DNA from: Pseudomonadota bacterium
GTDB lineage: Bacteria > Pseudomonadota > Alphaproteobacteria > Sphingomonadales > Sphingomonadaceae
Reading direction: 5' to 3'
Length of the DNA stretch: 25,871 bases
Assembly (NCBI GenBank): GCA_023433305.1
Contig: JAEZCZ010000033.1
Span: 1-25,871 of the forward strand
The notes below the pieces were generated by a model. It ran no database searches, had not been told where the DNA came from, and saw only the letters and a program-made list of their open reading frames with translations. A program made the translations under genes and the position numbers. Shown here in pieces: positions 1 through 7,962 of the stretch. The stretch's first letter is position 1, and each line of letters starts with the position of its first letter.

Positions 1-18
1 ATTCAGGAGTGGGCGACG

Positions 19-474
19 ATGCGCCGGAGTGCAGGCGTGATGCTCTATCGCCGCCGCCATTCTGAACTCGACGTCCTGCTCGTACTGCCCGGAGGGCCCT
101 ATTGGGAAGGACGGGACCTTGGGGCCTGGCAGATCCCGAAGGGCGAAATCGGGGCGGGCGAAGATGTCATGGTTGCCGCACGGAGGGAGGCCCAAGAAGA
201 GCTCGGTCTGGAACTCACAGGGCCGATGGAAAGCCTTGGTAAGATTCGGCAGAAGGGCGGAAAGCTCGTGACCGCGTTTGCTGTCGAGCAGGACTTCGAT
301 TGCTCAACCCTGGTCAGCAACCACTTTGAGATGGAATGGCCGCTGCGAAGCGGGATGAGGCAGCGATTTCCGGAGGTCTCCGCAGCGCGATGGTTCGCGC
401 TCGAAGACGCCCGGGCCGCTATTCTTCCAAGCCAGGCACCCCTGCTCGACCGTCTGGTCGAGCAGGTAGGATGA
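19..474 (+). CDS. NUDIX hydrolase (COG4119-like)
   Basis: Predicted NUDIX pyrophosphohydrolase of 151 residues, which would cleave a nucleoside diphosphate linked to another group; the substrate cannot be read from sequence. The NUDIX box is complete: G42, then E48, then REAQEELGL at 56-64, giving the GX5EX7REUXEEXGU pattern with the metal-binding glutamates. The N-terminal RSAGVMLYRRR and the LPGGPYW segment are typical of the short COG4119 proteins. The ATG is preceded by AGGAGT with 8 bases of spacing, although the frame stays open to the window edge, so a slightly longer N-terminus is possible. The gene ends 4 bases from the stop of the convergent small gene on the other strand. Confidence 0.9.
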   Translation: MRRSAGVMLYRRRHSELDVLLVLPGGPYWEGRDLGAWQIPKGEIGAGEDVMVAARREAQEELGLELTGPMESLGKIRQKGGKLVTAFAVEQDFDCSTLVSNHFEMEWPLRSGMRQRFPEVSAARWFALEDARAAILPSQAPLLDRLVEQVG

Positions 475-478
475 GGCC

Positions 479-712
479 TCAGGCAGCGCTCGGCTTTACC
501 TTGGGGCGCGCAGTCTTGCGTTTCGCTTCATTGTCCTTGTGGCGCTTGTACGCATAGCCGCCCGCAGCGATGGCCAACATGGCCGGCAGGCTGAGCCGGC
601 GCGCAAGCGCCGCCGCGCCAATACCGAGCAGTGCCCCGCCCGGCTCGTTGATCCCGCGAATGTGATCTGCCGCCTTCGCACCGACGACGCCGCCAATAAT
701 CTTTCCGATCAT
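479..712 (-). CDS. small glycine/alanine-rich hypothetical protein (77 aa)
   Basis: Uncharacterised 77-residue protein. The first half is glycine-rich and hydrophobic (MIGKIIGGVVGAKAAD, then GGALLGIGAAALARR and LPAMLAIAAGGYAY), which suggests one or two membrane-associated helices of glycine-zipper type. The last 25 residues are strongly basic (KRHKDNEAKRKTARPKVK). There is no signal-peptidase site. The ATG follows AAGGAG with good spacing, so the gene is probably real. An EcfG-like promoter lies about 30 bases upstream, suggesting stress-induced expression. No family was recognised. Confidence 0.75.
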   Translation of the reverse strand: MIGKIIGGVVGAKAADHIRGINEPGGALLGIGAAALARRLSLPAMLAIAAGGYAYKRHKDNEAKRKTARPKVKPSAA

Positions 713-740
713 GGTGAACTCCTTGTTTCTTCAGGCATAG

Positions 741-765
741 AGCGAAGAATCGCCGATTAGGTTCC
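741..765 (-). promoter_or_regulatory. possible EcfG-type promoter
   Basis: On the minus strand GGAAC (765-761) is followed after 16 bases by CGCT (744-741), one base off the alphaproteobacterial EcfG consensus GGAAC-N16/17-CGTT. It sits about 30 bases before the ATG of the 77-residue gene. The motif match is seen; use as a promoter is inferred. Confidence 0.4.
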
Positions 766-797
766 AGTCGCGAGCGATGGAGCGAGCCGCAATACCG

Positions 798-1808
798 TTA
801 GCGGCGATTCAATGCGGCTTCGCTTTCGGCCATCAAGGTGGCGATGATCTGGGCAACGGGCTCTTCCTGCGTGACCATGCCGACCGATTGCCCGGCCATC
901 AGGCTGCCGTGCTCGATATCGCCGTCGATCGCTGCGCGGCGCAGCGCGCCCGCCCAGTACCGCTCGATCTGCAATTGCGCCTCGGCCATTTCGACGCCGC
1001 CGGCGTCAAGCAGGTTGGCAACCTCGCGCTGCTTGGCGTTGAACAGTTCGCCGCCCTTGTTGCGGAGCGCGCGCACGGGGATGACCGGCAGGCGCGGATC
1101 GATCTGTACACTCGCCACGGCATCTCGTGCTCCGGCGCGAAAGAAGGCCTTCTTGAAGTCGGGATGGGCAATGCTCTCGGTCGCGCAGGCGAAGCGGGTG
1201 CCGAGCTGCACGCCGGCCGCCCCCATCTCCAGGTAGCCCGCAATCGCCTCGCCGCGACCAATTCCGCCGGCGACGAACACGAGATGATCCTCGGCCAGCG
1301 CGGGGAGAAACTCTTGCGCCAGGACGCTCGTCGAGACCGGGCCGATATGGCCCCCGGCTTCCGAACCTTCGATGACCAGCGCGTCAGCGCCGGACCGGAG
1401 CAGCTTCTTCGCCAGAGCCAAAGTCGGTGCGAACACGATCACCTTTGCCCCGAACGCCTTGAGCGCCTCGACGCTGCCCTTGGGCGGAATTCCGCCGGCG
1501 AGCGCGACGTGGCCGACGCCGTGTCGGGCGCAGACCTCGATGAGCTCGAACAGGTCGGGGTGCATCGTGATCAGGTTGACCCCGAACGGCTTGCCGGTGA
1601 GCGCCTTCGTCCCCGCGATCTCCGCGTCGAGCAGCTCGGGTGTCATCGCCCCGCAGGCGATCACGCCGAAGCCGCCGGCGTTGCTGATCGCCGACACGAG
1701 ATTGCGCTCGGAGACCCAACTCATGGCGCCGCACAGGATCGCATGTTCGCTGCCGAGGAACTCGGCTCCACGCCGCATCAACGCGGCGGTTTTCGGATAG
1801 CTCGTCAT
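798..1808 (-). CDS. nitronate monooxygenase family FMN protein
   Basis: FMN-dependent TIM-barrel protein of the nitronate monooxygenase / 2-nitropropane dioxygenase family (336 residues, usual length). Such enzymes oxidise alkyl nitronates; the same fold includes the enoyl-ACP reductase FabK, so the exact substrate is uncertain. Visible marks are the N-terminal GAMSWVSERNLVSAISNAGG segment, ALVIEGSEAGGH in the middle (the GGH motif near the FMN), and the phosphate-binding FVAGGIGRGEAIAGYLEMGA and GVQLGTRF segments. I chose the ATG at 1808, which gives MTSYPKTAALMRRG; the reading frame runs upstream but with sequence unlike the family. No clear ribosome-binding site precedes it. It diverges from the EAL gene across 232 bases. 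Confidence 0.88.
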   Translation of the reverse strand: MTSYPKTAALMRRGAEFLGSEHAILCGAMSWVSERNLVSAISNAGGFGVIACGAMTPELLDAEIAGTKALTGKPFGVNLITMHPDLFELIEVCARHGVGHVALAGGIPPKGSVEALKAFGAKVIVFAPTLALAKKLLRSGADALVIEGSEAGGHIGPVSTSVLAQEFLPALAEDHLVFVAGGIGRGEAIAGYLEMGAAGVQLGTRFACATESIAHPDFKKAFFRAGARDAVASVQIDPRLPVIPVRALRNKGGELFNAKQREVANLLDAGGVEMAEAQLQIERYWAGALRRAAIDGDIEHGSLMAGQSVGMVTQEEPVAQIIATLMAESEAALNRR

Positions 1809-2040
1809 CGCGCGGCGCTTAGGGACCGATGCGCCTGTCAGCAAGCGCGAACGGGAAATGCGCGCCCTCAGCCGGCCACCAGCGGACACTCCGTTGGCGT
1901 ACTCGACTAGGTAGAAACGCTGGGCTGGGTTTGCTCGGATGATAAAGCGCTGCGAGCAACGGTCTGTTTACCACGCAGTGCTAGGAAACCCGCGGCATTC
2001 AAGGCAAAGAACCGGCGGGTCGCTAGTCCGGGCAGAGATA

Positions 2041-4356
2041 ATGACAGGACTGAAGGACCTCTTGCGCATCGAACGCGCCAGGCATTTCCTGGTGGCCTTG
2101 GCCATTGCCGCAACGCTGGGAGTCACCGGCTTTCTCAATCCGCTCGATTGGCTCACTTGGGCAACTCATGCACGCCTTTTCGAGCGTCAGGCTTCCGGCG
2201 ACATCGTTTTCATCGGAGCCATCGACGATCTTTCTGATGCAGCAGTTCCACAGCATCGACGCGATCTTGCCATGTTAGTCGATCGGTTGGGGGCTGCCGG
2301 CACAGAAAAAATATTCCTGGATGTGAGGCTGGACCAGCAATCCTCGCCCGATGCAGATCACGCTCTGAAGCGGTCCATAGAAGCGAACGACCGCGTATAT
2401 TGGGTAAACCGGCTGAGAACCACGGTTGCTGGACTGAGGATGCAATCGACGATCCCTTCGCTCGCTGAACCAGCGCCGCACGTCGTCGCAATGCAGCCGA
2501 TTGACCTTTTCGGATGGACCTGGTGGGCTAATCGAGGGTGGGAGCACGACGGAACTCTTCGTCAGAGCTTTGCTGGGGCACTTGCGGACCACCCCGCTGA
2601 GCTCGCTGCGGATTTCAGAATCGACTATTCAATCGATCATCGATCGATCCCGTCGATTTCGATGCCTCAGGCGTTATCGGCTTTGGCGGCAGGTGAGAAA
2701 GCCGAACTATTCGAAGGCAAGTTCGTAGTGATCGGAAACGGTGGCGATCGCGACACAGCGTACGCCGCTATTCCAAGAGACCGTAAAGTTCCCGTCAGTA
2801 TGGTGGACATTCTGGCAGGCGAAACCCTGCGCGCCGGACCAGTTGCGGATGTTGGCTGGGTCATCACGTTCCTGTTCTTCGCGACTCTCCTTGCGCTTGT
2901 TTTGCTCTGCACCCGAGACGCGGCAAACCGCCACAGAGGTTATGTCCTCGTTGCTCTATCGATACCCGTTTGGTTTGTGTTGTCGGCACAGTTGCGGATG
3001 ACGGCGCACCTTTCCCTGCCAGTCACTTTCCTCCTCATCTACGGAATCGGCAGAGCCTGGAATTTCCGTAGCCGCAATGCATCCTTGACAGACGAACTCA
3101 GCGGCCTGCCGAGCTTCCGTGCTCTTGAAAAGGACCTTGGCCGACAAGATCCTATAACGCCAATCAGCGTAGTCGTAGCGCGAATTCACCGGTTCGACGA
3201 GGTCCTCTCAATTCTCCCTGCAGAAAGTCATGGCGAATATGTTCGACTAGTGGCGGAGCGCTTTCGTATCGCGGAGAAAGATCTCAAAGTTTACAGCAAC
3301 GCGGGGCGATATCTTGCATGGATTCAATGCGCTGACGATCAGGCATATTTGGAGGCCCACTTGCAGGGCTTGCGTGCCGTTTTCGCCAATCCCCTTGATG
3401 TGAATGGCACTCTTGTCGATGTCGGGATCACGTTTGGCGCCGATGCAAACCGGGAGGCATCGCCGGCCCAAAAGATTACGTCTGCTACCGCAGTAGTGGA
3501 CCGGACCACTGAATCGCACGCCCCGGTGATGCTGGCCCAGCCTTCGTCGACATCGGACAGACTGTGGAGCATATCTCTTCAAGCGAAGATCGACGCTGCC
3601 CTAAAGAGCGGTCAAATATACGTCGTTTATCAACCGCAGTTTGAAGTGTGCAGCGGAAAAATCTCCGGGTTCGAAGCATTAGTACGCTGGAATGATACCG
3701 AACGCGGACCGATCGCTCCGTCCTACTTCATCGAGCAATGTGAACACGCTGGGCGCATGGAAGCTTTGACAAGAAAGGTCTTCGAAGAAGCCACGCAGAC
3801 CATGGATTGCTCATGCTTCGCCGAAGGATCTTACAGCCTCTCCATTAATGTGTCGGCGACGATGTTAGGCGACGAACGCTTAGTCGACATTCTGCAGCAA
3901 ACTCTGGCGGGTTCTCGTCTAGAGCCAAAACGCATCACGATCGAAGTTACAGAGACGTCCCGAATCGGCGATTTCGATCGAGCTCGTGCGGTGTTGGGAA
4001 AACTTCGAGCTTTGGGCGTTCGCACATCGATCGATGACTTCGGAGTCGGCGCTGCCAATTTGGAAACTCTTCTGAGGCTCCCATTCGATGAGCTAAAAAT
4101 CGATCGAAACTTCGTCTCAAGGATAAGAGAAGACTCAAAGGCGAGGAAGATTGTACAGTCGCTGATCAACCTCAGCCGGGACATCGGCCTTACTGTTGTC
4201 GCCGAAGGTGTCGAAAACGATGATACGCTCGCAATTTTGAAATCGATCGGGTGCGAGAACGTCCAGGGGTATGCCTTGGCCAGGCCGGGGAGCATTTCGG
4301 AAATGGAAAACTTGCTGCGACCGAAAGAACTTAGGACATCAGTCGCCTCGCATTAA
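2041..4356 (+). CDS. CHASE2-degenerate GGDEF-EAL c-di-GMP phosphodiesterase
   Basis: Membrane-bound signalling protein of 771 residues. Order: an N-terminal membrane helix (about 15-32), an extracytoplasmic CHASE2 sensor domain (about 35-265), three membrane helices (about 270-345), a GGDEF-like domain (about 350-500) and an EAL domain (about 510-760). The GGDEF domain keeps the DELSGLPSFRAL start, but its signature loop reads NAGRYLAW, so it should not make c-di-GMP. The EAL domain looks active: E545-A-L, the Asn of SINVSA, the Glu of IEVTE, D665-D666 of DDFG, the Lys of LKIDRNF, AEGVE and QGYALARP. The likely role is to hydrolyse c-di-GMP in response to a periplasmic signal. Codons are visibly AT-richer than in neighbouring genes. 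An earlier in-frame ATG at 1939 adds 34 non-family residues and was not chosen. It has no obvious operon partner. Confidence 0.9.
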   Translation: MTGLKDLLRIERARHFLVALAIAATLGVTGFLNPLDWLTWATHARLFERQASGDIVFIGAIDDLSDAAVPQHRRDLAMLVDRLGAAGTEKIFLDVRLDQQSSPDADHALKRSIEANDRVYWVNRLRTTVAGLRMQSTIPSLAEPAPHVVAMQPIDLFGWTWWANRGWEHDGTLRQSFAGALADHPAELAADFRIDYSIDHRSIPSISMPQALSALAAGEKAELFEGKFVVIGNGGDRDTAYAAIPRDRKVPVSMVDILAGETLRAGPVADVGWVITFLFFATLLALVLLCTRDAANRHRGYVLVALSIPVWFVLSAQLRMTAHLSLPVTFLLIYGIGRAWNFRSRNASLTDELSGLPSFRALEKDLGRQDPITPISVVVARIHRFDEVLSILPAESHGEYVRLVAERFRIAEKDLKVYSNAGRYLAWIQCADDQAYLEAHLQGLRAVFANPLDVNGTLVDVGITFGADANREASPAQKITSATAVVDRTTESHAPVMLAQPSSTSDRLWSISLQAKIDAALKSGQIYVVYQPQFEVCSGKISGFEALVRWNDTERGPIAPSYFIEQCEHAGRMEALTRKVFEEATQTMDCSCFAEGSYSLSINVSATMLGDERLVDILQQTLAGSRLEPKRITIEVTETSRIGDFDRARAVLGKLRALGVRTSIDDFGVGAANLETLLRLPFDELKIDRNFVSRIREDSKARKIVQSLINLSRDIGLTVVAEGVENDDTLAILKSIGCENVQGYALARPGSISEMENLLRPKELRTSVASH

Positions 4357-4373
4357 CATAACTTGTTTACATA

Positions 4374-4389
4374 GCGTTAAGGTTAACGC
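4374..4389. repeat. perfect 7-bp palindrome in an AT-rich patch
   Basis: GCGTTAA-GG-TTAACGC is a perfect inverted repeat with 2 central bases. It lies 17 bases after the EAL stop and 33 bases before the small gene at 4423, within a markedly AT-rich stretch. It could be an operator or promoter element for the small gene. The spacing of the TTAA halves does not fit a full CtrA box (TTAA-N7-TTAA). Confidence 0.45.
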
Positions 4390-4422
4390 ATGGTGACCGC
4401 CTCACAAAGGAGGGCGGAAGCC

Positions 4423-4539
4423 ATGTCGAGTCGCAAGGTTATGCAAGCGCCGAACGTTCGGCGGGGAGTTTCAGGAAATCATAGGCCCCAACAAGCTCGT
4501 GGCTTCTGGGAATGGCTCTTAGGCGTCGTTTATCGCTAA
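4423..4539 (+). CDS. 38-residue small protein
   Basis: Short gene encoding 38 residues. The first 26 residues are polar and basic, with several Arg, Gln and Asn; the last 12 read GFWEWLLGVVYR, an aromatic hydrophobic tail that could form a short membrane-associating helix. It has a very strong ribosome-binding site (AAAGGAGG at 4406-4413, 9 bases before the ATG). An intrinsic terminator begins about 20 bases after the stop, so it looks like a complete single-gene transcription unit. No family was recognised and no function can be assigned. The call rests on the signals around it, not on similarity. Confidence 0.65.
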   Translation: MSSRKVMQAPNVRRGVSGNHRPQQARGFWEWLLGVVYR

Positions 4540-4558
4540 TCGCCGTCAAAATTTGTAG

Positions 4559-4589
4559 AAAAAGGGGTTCCAGCGAACCCCTTTTTTTT
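4559..4589 (+). terminator. intrinsic (probably bidirectional) terminator
   Basis: A 12-bp perfect stem, AAAAAGGGGTTC (4559-4570) with GAACCCCTTTTT (4575-4586), closes a CAGC loop and runs into 8 T. The A-run on the left arm would also serve transcription from the other strand. It ends the 38-residue gene and insulates the cupin. Confidence 0.93.
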
Positions 4590-4638
4590 GCCTATGCGGA
4601 GAGTGTCGCAGCCACGTGCAAGCAAGTGTTATGATTGC

Positions 4639-4663
4639 GGAACCAGTTTGACCGGGCAACCTT
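4639..4663 (+). promoter_or_regulatory. possible EcfG-type promoter for the cupin
   Basis: GGAAC (4639-4643) is followed after 16 bases by CCTT (4660-4663), one base off GGAAC-N16-CGTT. The predicted transcription start would lie roughly 20 bases before the cupin ATG, just in front of its ribosome-binding site. This is a weak match that is plausible by position. Confidence 0.33.
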
Positions 4664-4692
4664 GTATCGACACAAAATAGGAGATTGAACCC

Positions 4693-5088
4693 ATGAAGGG
4701 CTACGTCGAGGACATCGAGCGCGCGACCACCGAGAACGACGACTTTCGCCGGGTGCTTTATACAGGGCACAATCTCCAGCTCGTCGCGATGAGCCTCGAT
4801 CCCGGCGAGGAGATCGGGGCGGAAGTCCATGACGATCGCGATCAATTCTTCCGCATCGAAGCGGGCGAGGGGATCGTCTCGATCGACGGGGTCGATCACG
4901 CGGTCAAAGACGATGACGCCGTCATCGTGCCGCAGGGCGCGCGGCACAACGTGAAGGCGACCGGCTCAACGCCGCTCAAGCTCTACACGATCTATGGTCC
5001 CCCCGAGCATATCGACGGCACGGTCCACAAGACTCCCGAGGAGGCCAACGCGTCACACGAGCATTTCGACGGCAAGACGACCGAGTAG
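4693..5088 (+). CDS. single-domain cupin protein
   Basis: Small cupin of 131 residues. Motif 1 is visible as AEVHDDRDQFFRIEAGEG with a metal-binding His and Glu; motif 2 is VIVPQGARHNVKATG with the second His. The C-terminus carries the conserved KLYTIYGPPEHIDGTVHKT stretch and ends in FDGKTTE, which marks one common subgroup of bacterial cupins often annotated as mannose-6-phosphate isomerase-like; no enzyme activity can be claimed. The start is supported by TAGGAG about 9 bases upstream. Its stop lies 1 base from the stop of the convergent hydrolase. Confidence 0.87.
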   Translation: MKGYVEDIERATTENDDFRRVLYTGHNLQLVAMSLDPGEEIGAEVHDDRDQFFRIEAGEGIVSIDGVDHAVKDDDAVIVPQGARHNVKATGSTPLKLYTIYGPPEHIDGTVHKTPEEANASHEHFDGKTTE

Positions 5089-5089
5089 G

Positions 5090-5863
5090 CTAGGCCTCGT
5101 CCGGCTCCGGCGAGGCGGTCAGGAAAGCCTTGACCAGCGCGGCGGTCTGGGCCGGCATCTCCAGGTGCGGCACGTGGGAGGCGTAAGGGAGAATGGCCAG
5201 CCGGGCGCGCGGCATGAGCTCGACGAGTTCGAACGTCATCGCGCGGGTGACGAGGTGATCTCGGTCGCCGCCGATGACGAGCGCGGGACAAGCCGCCGCG
5301 CGCGCAGCTTCACCGGGGTAATTTCCCGAACTGTCGTCGCACCACATGTCGTGAACCGCGGCGAATAGCCGGTCGAAATCGGGCGCGGGATTGAGCCGCT
5401 CGTAGCGCGCGACGTCATCTGGAAACTTCCTCCGCCACATCTCGGCCGTCAGCGGGCGGAAGATCGTGTCCAGGGCCTCGGAAGCCGGTGGGCGCGCCTG
5501 GGCTCCCAGCGTCACGAGGCCTGCCAGCGGCCGGCTGGTCGCGAGGTGGATCCCGGCAATCCCTCCATCGCTGTGGCCGAGCACGTACGGGCGGTCGATC
5601 TTCAAGGTGTCAAGAACCGCCGCGGCATCGGCCGCAAGGGTCGAGTACCGCAAGCCTTCGGCGCCAAGCGTGGAAGCGCCGTGTCCGCGGCTGTCGATCA
5701 GGACGCAGCGATAGTCGGCGAGGAAAGGCAGGAGCGCGGCGAAATCCTCACAAGTCCCGAGGCCTCCGTGGAGGAGCAAAATCGTCTCACCGCGTGCATC
5801 TCCGCCTTGTTGGACGCGCAGCTCGGCGATGCCGACCGGGACGATTTGCGAATGGAGACGCAA
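5090..5863 (-). CDS. alpha/beta hydrolase
   Basis: Alpha/beta-fold hydrolase of 257 residues, probably cytoplasmic (no signal peptide), substrate unknown. The oxyanion motif HGGLG is at 32-36, the nucleophile elbow GHSDGG has Ser98, GGDRDHLV supplies the acid, and the His lies in the C-terminal SHVPHLEMP. The start is TTG, preceded by TAGGAG with about 7 bases of spacing; no in-frame ATG is available until well inside the fold, so the rare start is well supported. The gene lies 48 bases downstream of the L,D-transpeptidase on the same strand and may be co-transcribed with it. Confidence 0.87.
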   Translation of the reverse strand: MRLHSQIVPVGIAELRVQQGGDARGETILLLHGGLGTCEDFAALLPFLADYRCVLIDSRGHGASTLGAEGLRYSTLAADAAAVLDTLKIDRPYVLGHSDGGIAGIHLATSRPLAGLVTLGAQARPPASEALDTIFRPLTAEMWRRKFPDDVARYERLNPAPDFDRLFAAVHDMWCDDSSGNYPGEAARAAACPALVIGGDRDHLVTRAMTFELVELMPRARLAILPYASHVPHLEMPAQTAALVKAFLTASPEPDEA

Positions 5864-5911
5864 GGTTTGCTCCTACGCGGTCGGTCCGCACCGGGGCGCC
5901 ATTACCCAGTC

Positions 5912-7294
5912 TCAAGGCCGATCGGCACGCGCCTGGTCGGAATCGACCGCCGCTAGCTGGACTCCGTCGCGGCCGTAAGGATCATCATGAAAGGCGATGG
6001 TCCCGCCCTGCGGCATAGCCGTCAGGTAGGTGATGTAGATCGGCACCATCTCCGGCAGGTTCATGAATTTCTCCGCCTCGCGCACGCGGCTCGGCAGCGG
6101 CTCCTGCATGAGCCACCGGTGCATCTTCGCCGCATCCTCGAGCCGCACGCAGCCCGAGCTGAGCTGCCGCTCGTCGAGCTTCAGCAGGTGCTTATCGGGC
6201 GTGTCGTGGAGGTAGATTCCCAGCGGATTCGGGAACTCGAACTTCACCTTGCCCATGAAGTTATCGCCGCCCGGCAGCTGACGGACGTGAACGCGTCTCG
6301 TCCCATCCTGCACCGCGCGCCAATCCACCTTGGCCGGATCGAGCAGGTCGGCATTTGGGCCCCAGTCCGAAAAGACCTGGTAGCCGCCACCCTTGAGATA
6401 GCCGACACCTCGCCGCAGCACCTGGGTCGCGATAGTCGTCCGCACCAAGTCGTCGGGCACGTGCCAATAGGGATTGAGGATCGCGTGGCGAACGAAGCCC
6501 GCCATCATCGGCGTCTGCAGGTCGGGCTTTCCGACCACGACCTTCATCGAATCGACCGGCTTGCCGTCTTCGTACATCCACAAGCGGGCCGAAGCGGTGT
6601 CGACCAGGATGTGCCGACCGTCGGGCATCGCCGGAATGGCGCGGATGCGCGCCAGGTTGGTCCAGATGTCCCTGCGCTGATCCTCCGAATAGCGCGGATC
6701 CTCCATCGCTTCGCGCAGCGGCGCGTAGAGCGGGTGCATCCAGCGCATCTCGGCGACGTAGTGCTCGAGCGAATCCGCCCGGGCCGCCGCCTCTAGCGCG
6801 GCACGCGGCGTCGGCACGACCGGCGCGAGCGCAGCGCTTTCGTAGATCATGCCCGCCCGGTCCGCGGCGCGCATCGCGCGGACGTAGGCGGCGAACGCTT
6901 CCGACAGCTCGACCTCGGCCTTGGCGATATCGTCGCGGTCGCCGCGCCGCGCGCGATCGACCAGCTTGGCGATCTTGTTGAAGCCGAGGTCTTTCGGCTC
7001 GATCCCGTCGAACTCGGACGTACGCAGATGATGCATCAGCATCGACGCCGCGCCCGAAGGGCGTCCGAATTCATTGAGCCACATCGGCCGATAATCGCGC
7101 GCGCGGTAGAACGCGCGCAGATCCTTACCGACGCGTTCCTCGATTTCAGCTTGGATCGGAGAGAATTGCGCGACCCCGTCGCCGTTACGCGACTGGGCTT
7201 GCGCCGGCGCGGTCAAGGACAGCGGCGCAAGGAGCGCCGCTGTCATGACCGGCAGAATGGAGCGGAGCAGGCGCTCCTTGAATCTGACCTTCAT
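5912..7294 (-). CDS. L,D-transpeptidase, YcbB-like
   Basis: Periplasmic peptidoglycan cross-linking enzyme of 460 residues. A signal peptide (about 1-33, ending TAPAQAQ) leads into the scaffold domain typical of YcbB/LdtD proteins (RDYRPMWLNEFGRPS onward), then the YkuD catalytic domain from about 228. The active-site motif is intact: LHDTP followed by SSGCVRLEDA, with catalytic Cys382. These enzymes form 3-3 cross-links between peptide stems or attach proteins to them. The start ATG has only a weak GAGCGGGG ribosome site. It lies 21 bases after the stop of the glycine-zipper lipoprotein, so the two may share a transcript, which fits a common envelope role. Confidence 0.92.
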   Translation of the reverse strand: MKVRFKERLLRSILPVMTAALLAPLSLTAPAQAQSRNGDGVAQFSPIQAEIEERVGKDLRAFYRARDYRPMWLNEFGRPSGAASMLMHHLRTSEFDGIEPKDLGFNKIAKLVDRARRGDRDDIAKAEVELSEAFAAYVRAMRAADRAGMIYESAALAPVVPTPRAALEAAARADSLEHYVAEMRWMHPLYAPLREAMEDPRYSEDQRRDIWTNLARIRAIPAMPDGRHILVDTASARLWMYEDGKPVDSMKVVVGKPDLQTPMMAGFVRHAILNPYWHVPDDLVRTTIATQVLRRGVGYLKGGGYQVFSDWGPNADLLDPAKVDWRAVQDGTRRVHVRQLPGGDNFMGKVKFEFPNPLGIYLHDTPDKHLLKLDERQLSSGCVRLEDAAKMHRWLMQEPLPSRVREAEKFMNLPEMVPIYITYLTAMPQGGTIAFHDDPYGRDGVQLAAVDSDQARADRP

Positions 7295-7315
7295 GCCCCG
7301 CTCGATACCCGCTGT

Positions 7316-7888
7316 TTAGCCGCGTTCGCCCGTGTAGGCGACGTTGGTCTGCTGTACGACCGGGCTGCCGGAGTAGTACTGGCCTTCGCGGACATAACCG
7401 TCCACGCACCCGTCGTTGTTGGAGTCGGCCCAGACCGCACCGGCGAGACCGCCGACAGCGGCACCGATCGCTGCACCCTCGAGCACGCCGAGACCGCCGA
7501 TCGCGGCGCCCGCGCCGGCACCGAGCGCGCCGCCCGCGGCCGCACCGGTCGCCACCGAACCGAGCGTGGACGGACAACGGGTCGCCGAAGCCGTCTGATA
7601 ACCAGAAGGCGCACCTTCGTAGTATTGACCGTTGTAGACGTATCCGTCGGCCCGACCGTCACCATTGCGGTCCGCCCAGACGGCGCCGGCCAGGCCACCC
7701 ACCGCGGCACCGATCGCCGCGCTGGTGAGCAGGTCGGTACCGGCGACCGCCGAAACGCCCGCGCCCGCGGCTGCGCCGATGGCGGCGCCGGTGCCGACCG
7801 TCGCGAGATCGTCGTTGCTGTCGGTGGATGTACATGCGGCAAGCGGAAGGGCCGCCGCCGCCATAAGTGAAATGACTGCCTTGTTCAC
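7316..7888 (-). CDS. lipoprotein with duplicated glycine-zipper/Ca-loop-like module
   Basis: Predicted lipoprotein of 190 residues. The lipobox LAAC places the lipidated Cys at 19. The rest is two copies of one module (about 35-98 and 112-180): a Gly/Ala-rich glycine-zipper stretch ending in AIGAAVGGLAGAVWAD (58-73 and 140-155), then a loop resembling a calcium-binding EF-hand (DRNGDGRADG and DSNNDGCVDG), then GYV..GQYY. Glycine zippers of this kind occur in outer-membrane lipoproteins such as SlyB/Rick_17kDa relatives. I chose the GTG at 7888 because TAGGAG lies 8 bases upstream; an ATG at 7912 would add eight residues and has no such site. A perfect EcfG-type promoter lies about 75 bases upstream. 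Confidence 0.85.
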   Translation of the reverse strand: MNKAVISLMAAAALPLAACTSTDSNDDLATVGTGAAIGAAAGAGVSAVAGTDLLTSAAIGAAVGGLAGAVWADRNGDGRADGYVYNGQYYEGAPSGYQTASATRCPSTLGSVATGAAAGGALGAGAGAAIGGLGVLEGAAIGAAVGGLAGAVWADSNNDGCVDGYVREGQYYSGSPVVQQTNVAYTGERG

Positions 7889-7962
7889 GATGCTTCTCCT
7901 AAGAAGCGCCATCGGCGCGGCTCCCCGCTCCTCAAGCACACGGATTGGCCTCCCGCGCCCAA

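Noticed and set aside
777..1910. Long open frame on the plus strand opposite the nitronate monooxygenase
   Set aside because: It is an antisense shadow of a GC-rich gene; composition (many Arg, His, Asp) and lack of domain features show it is not coding.
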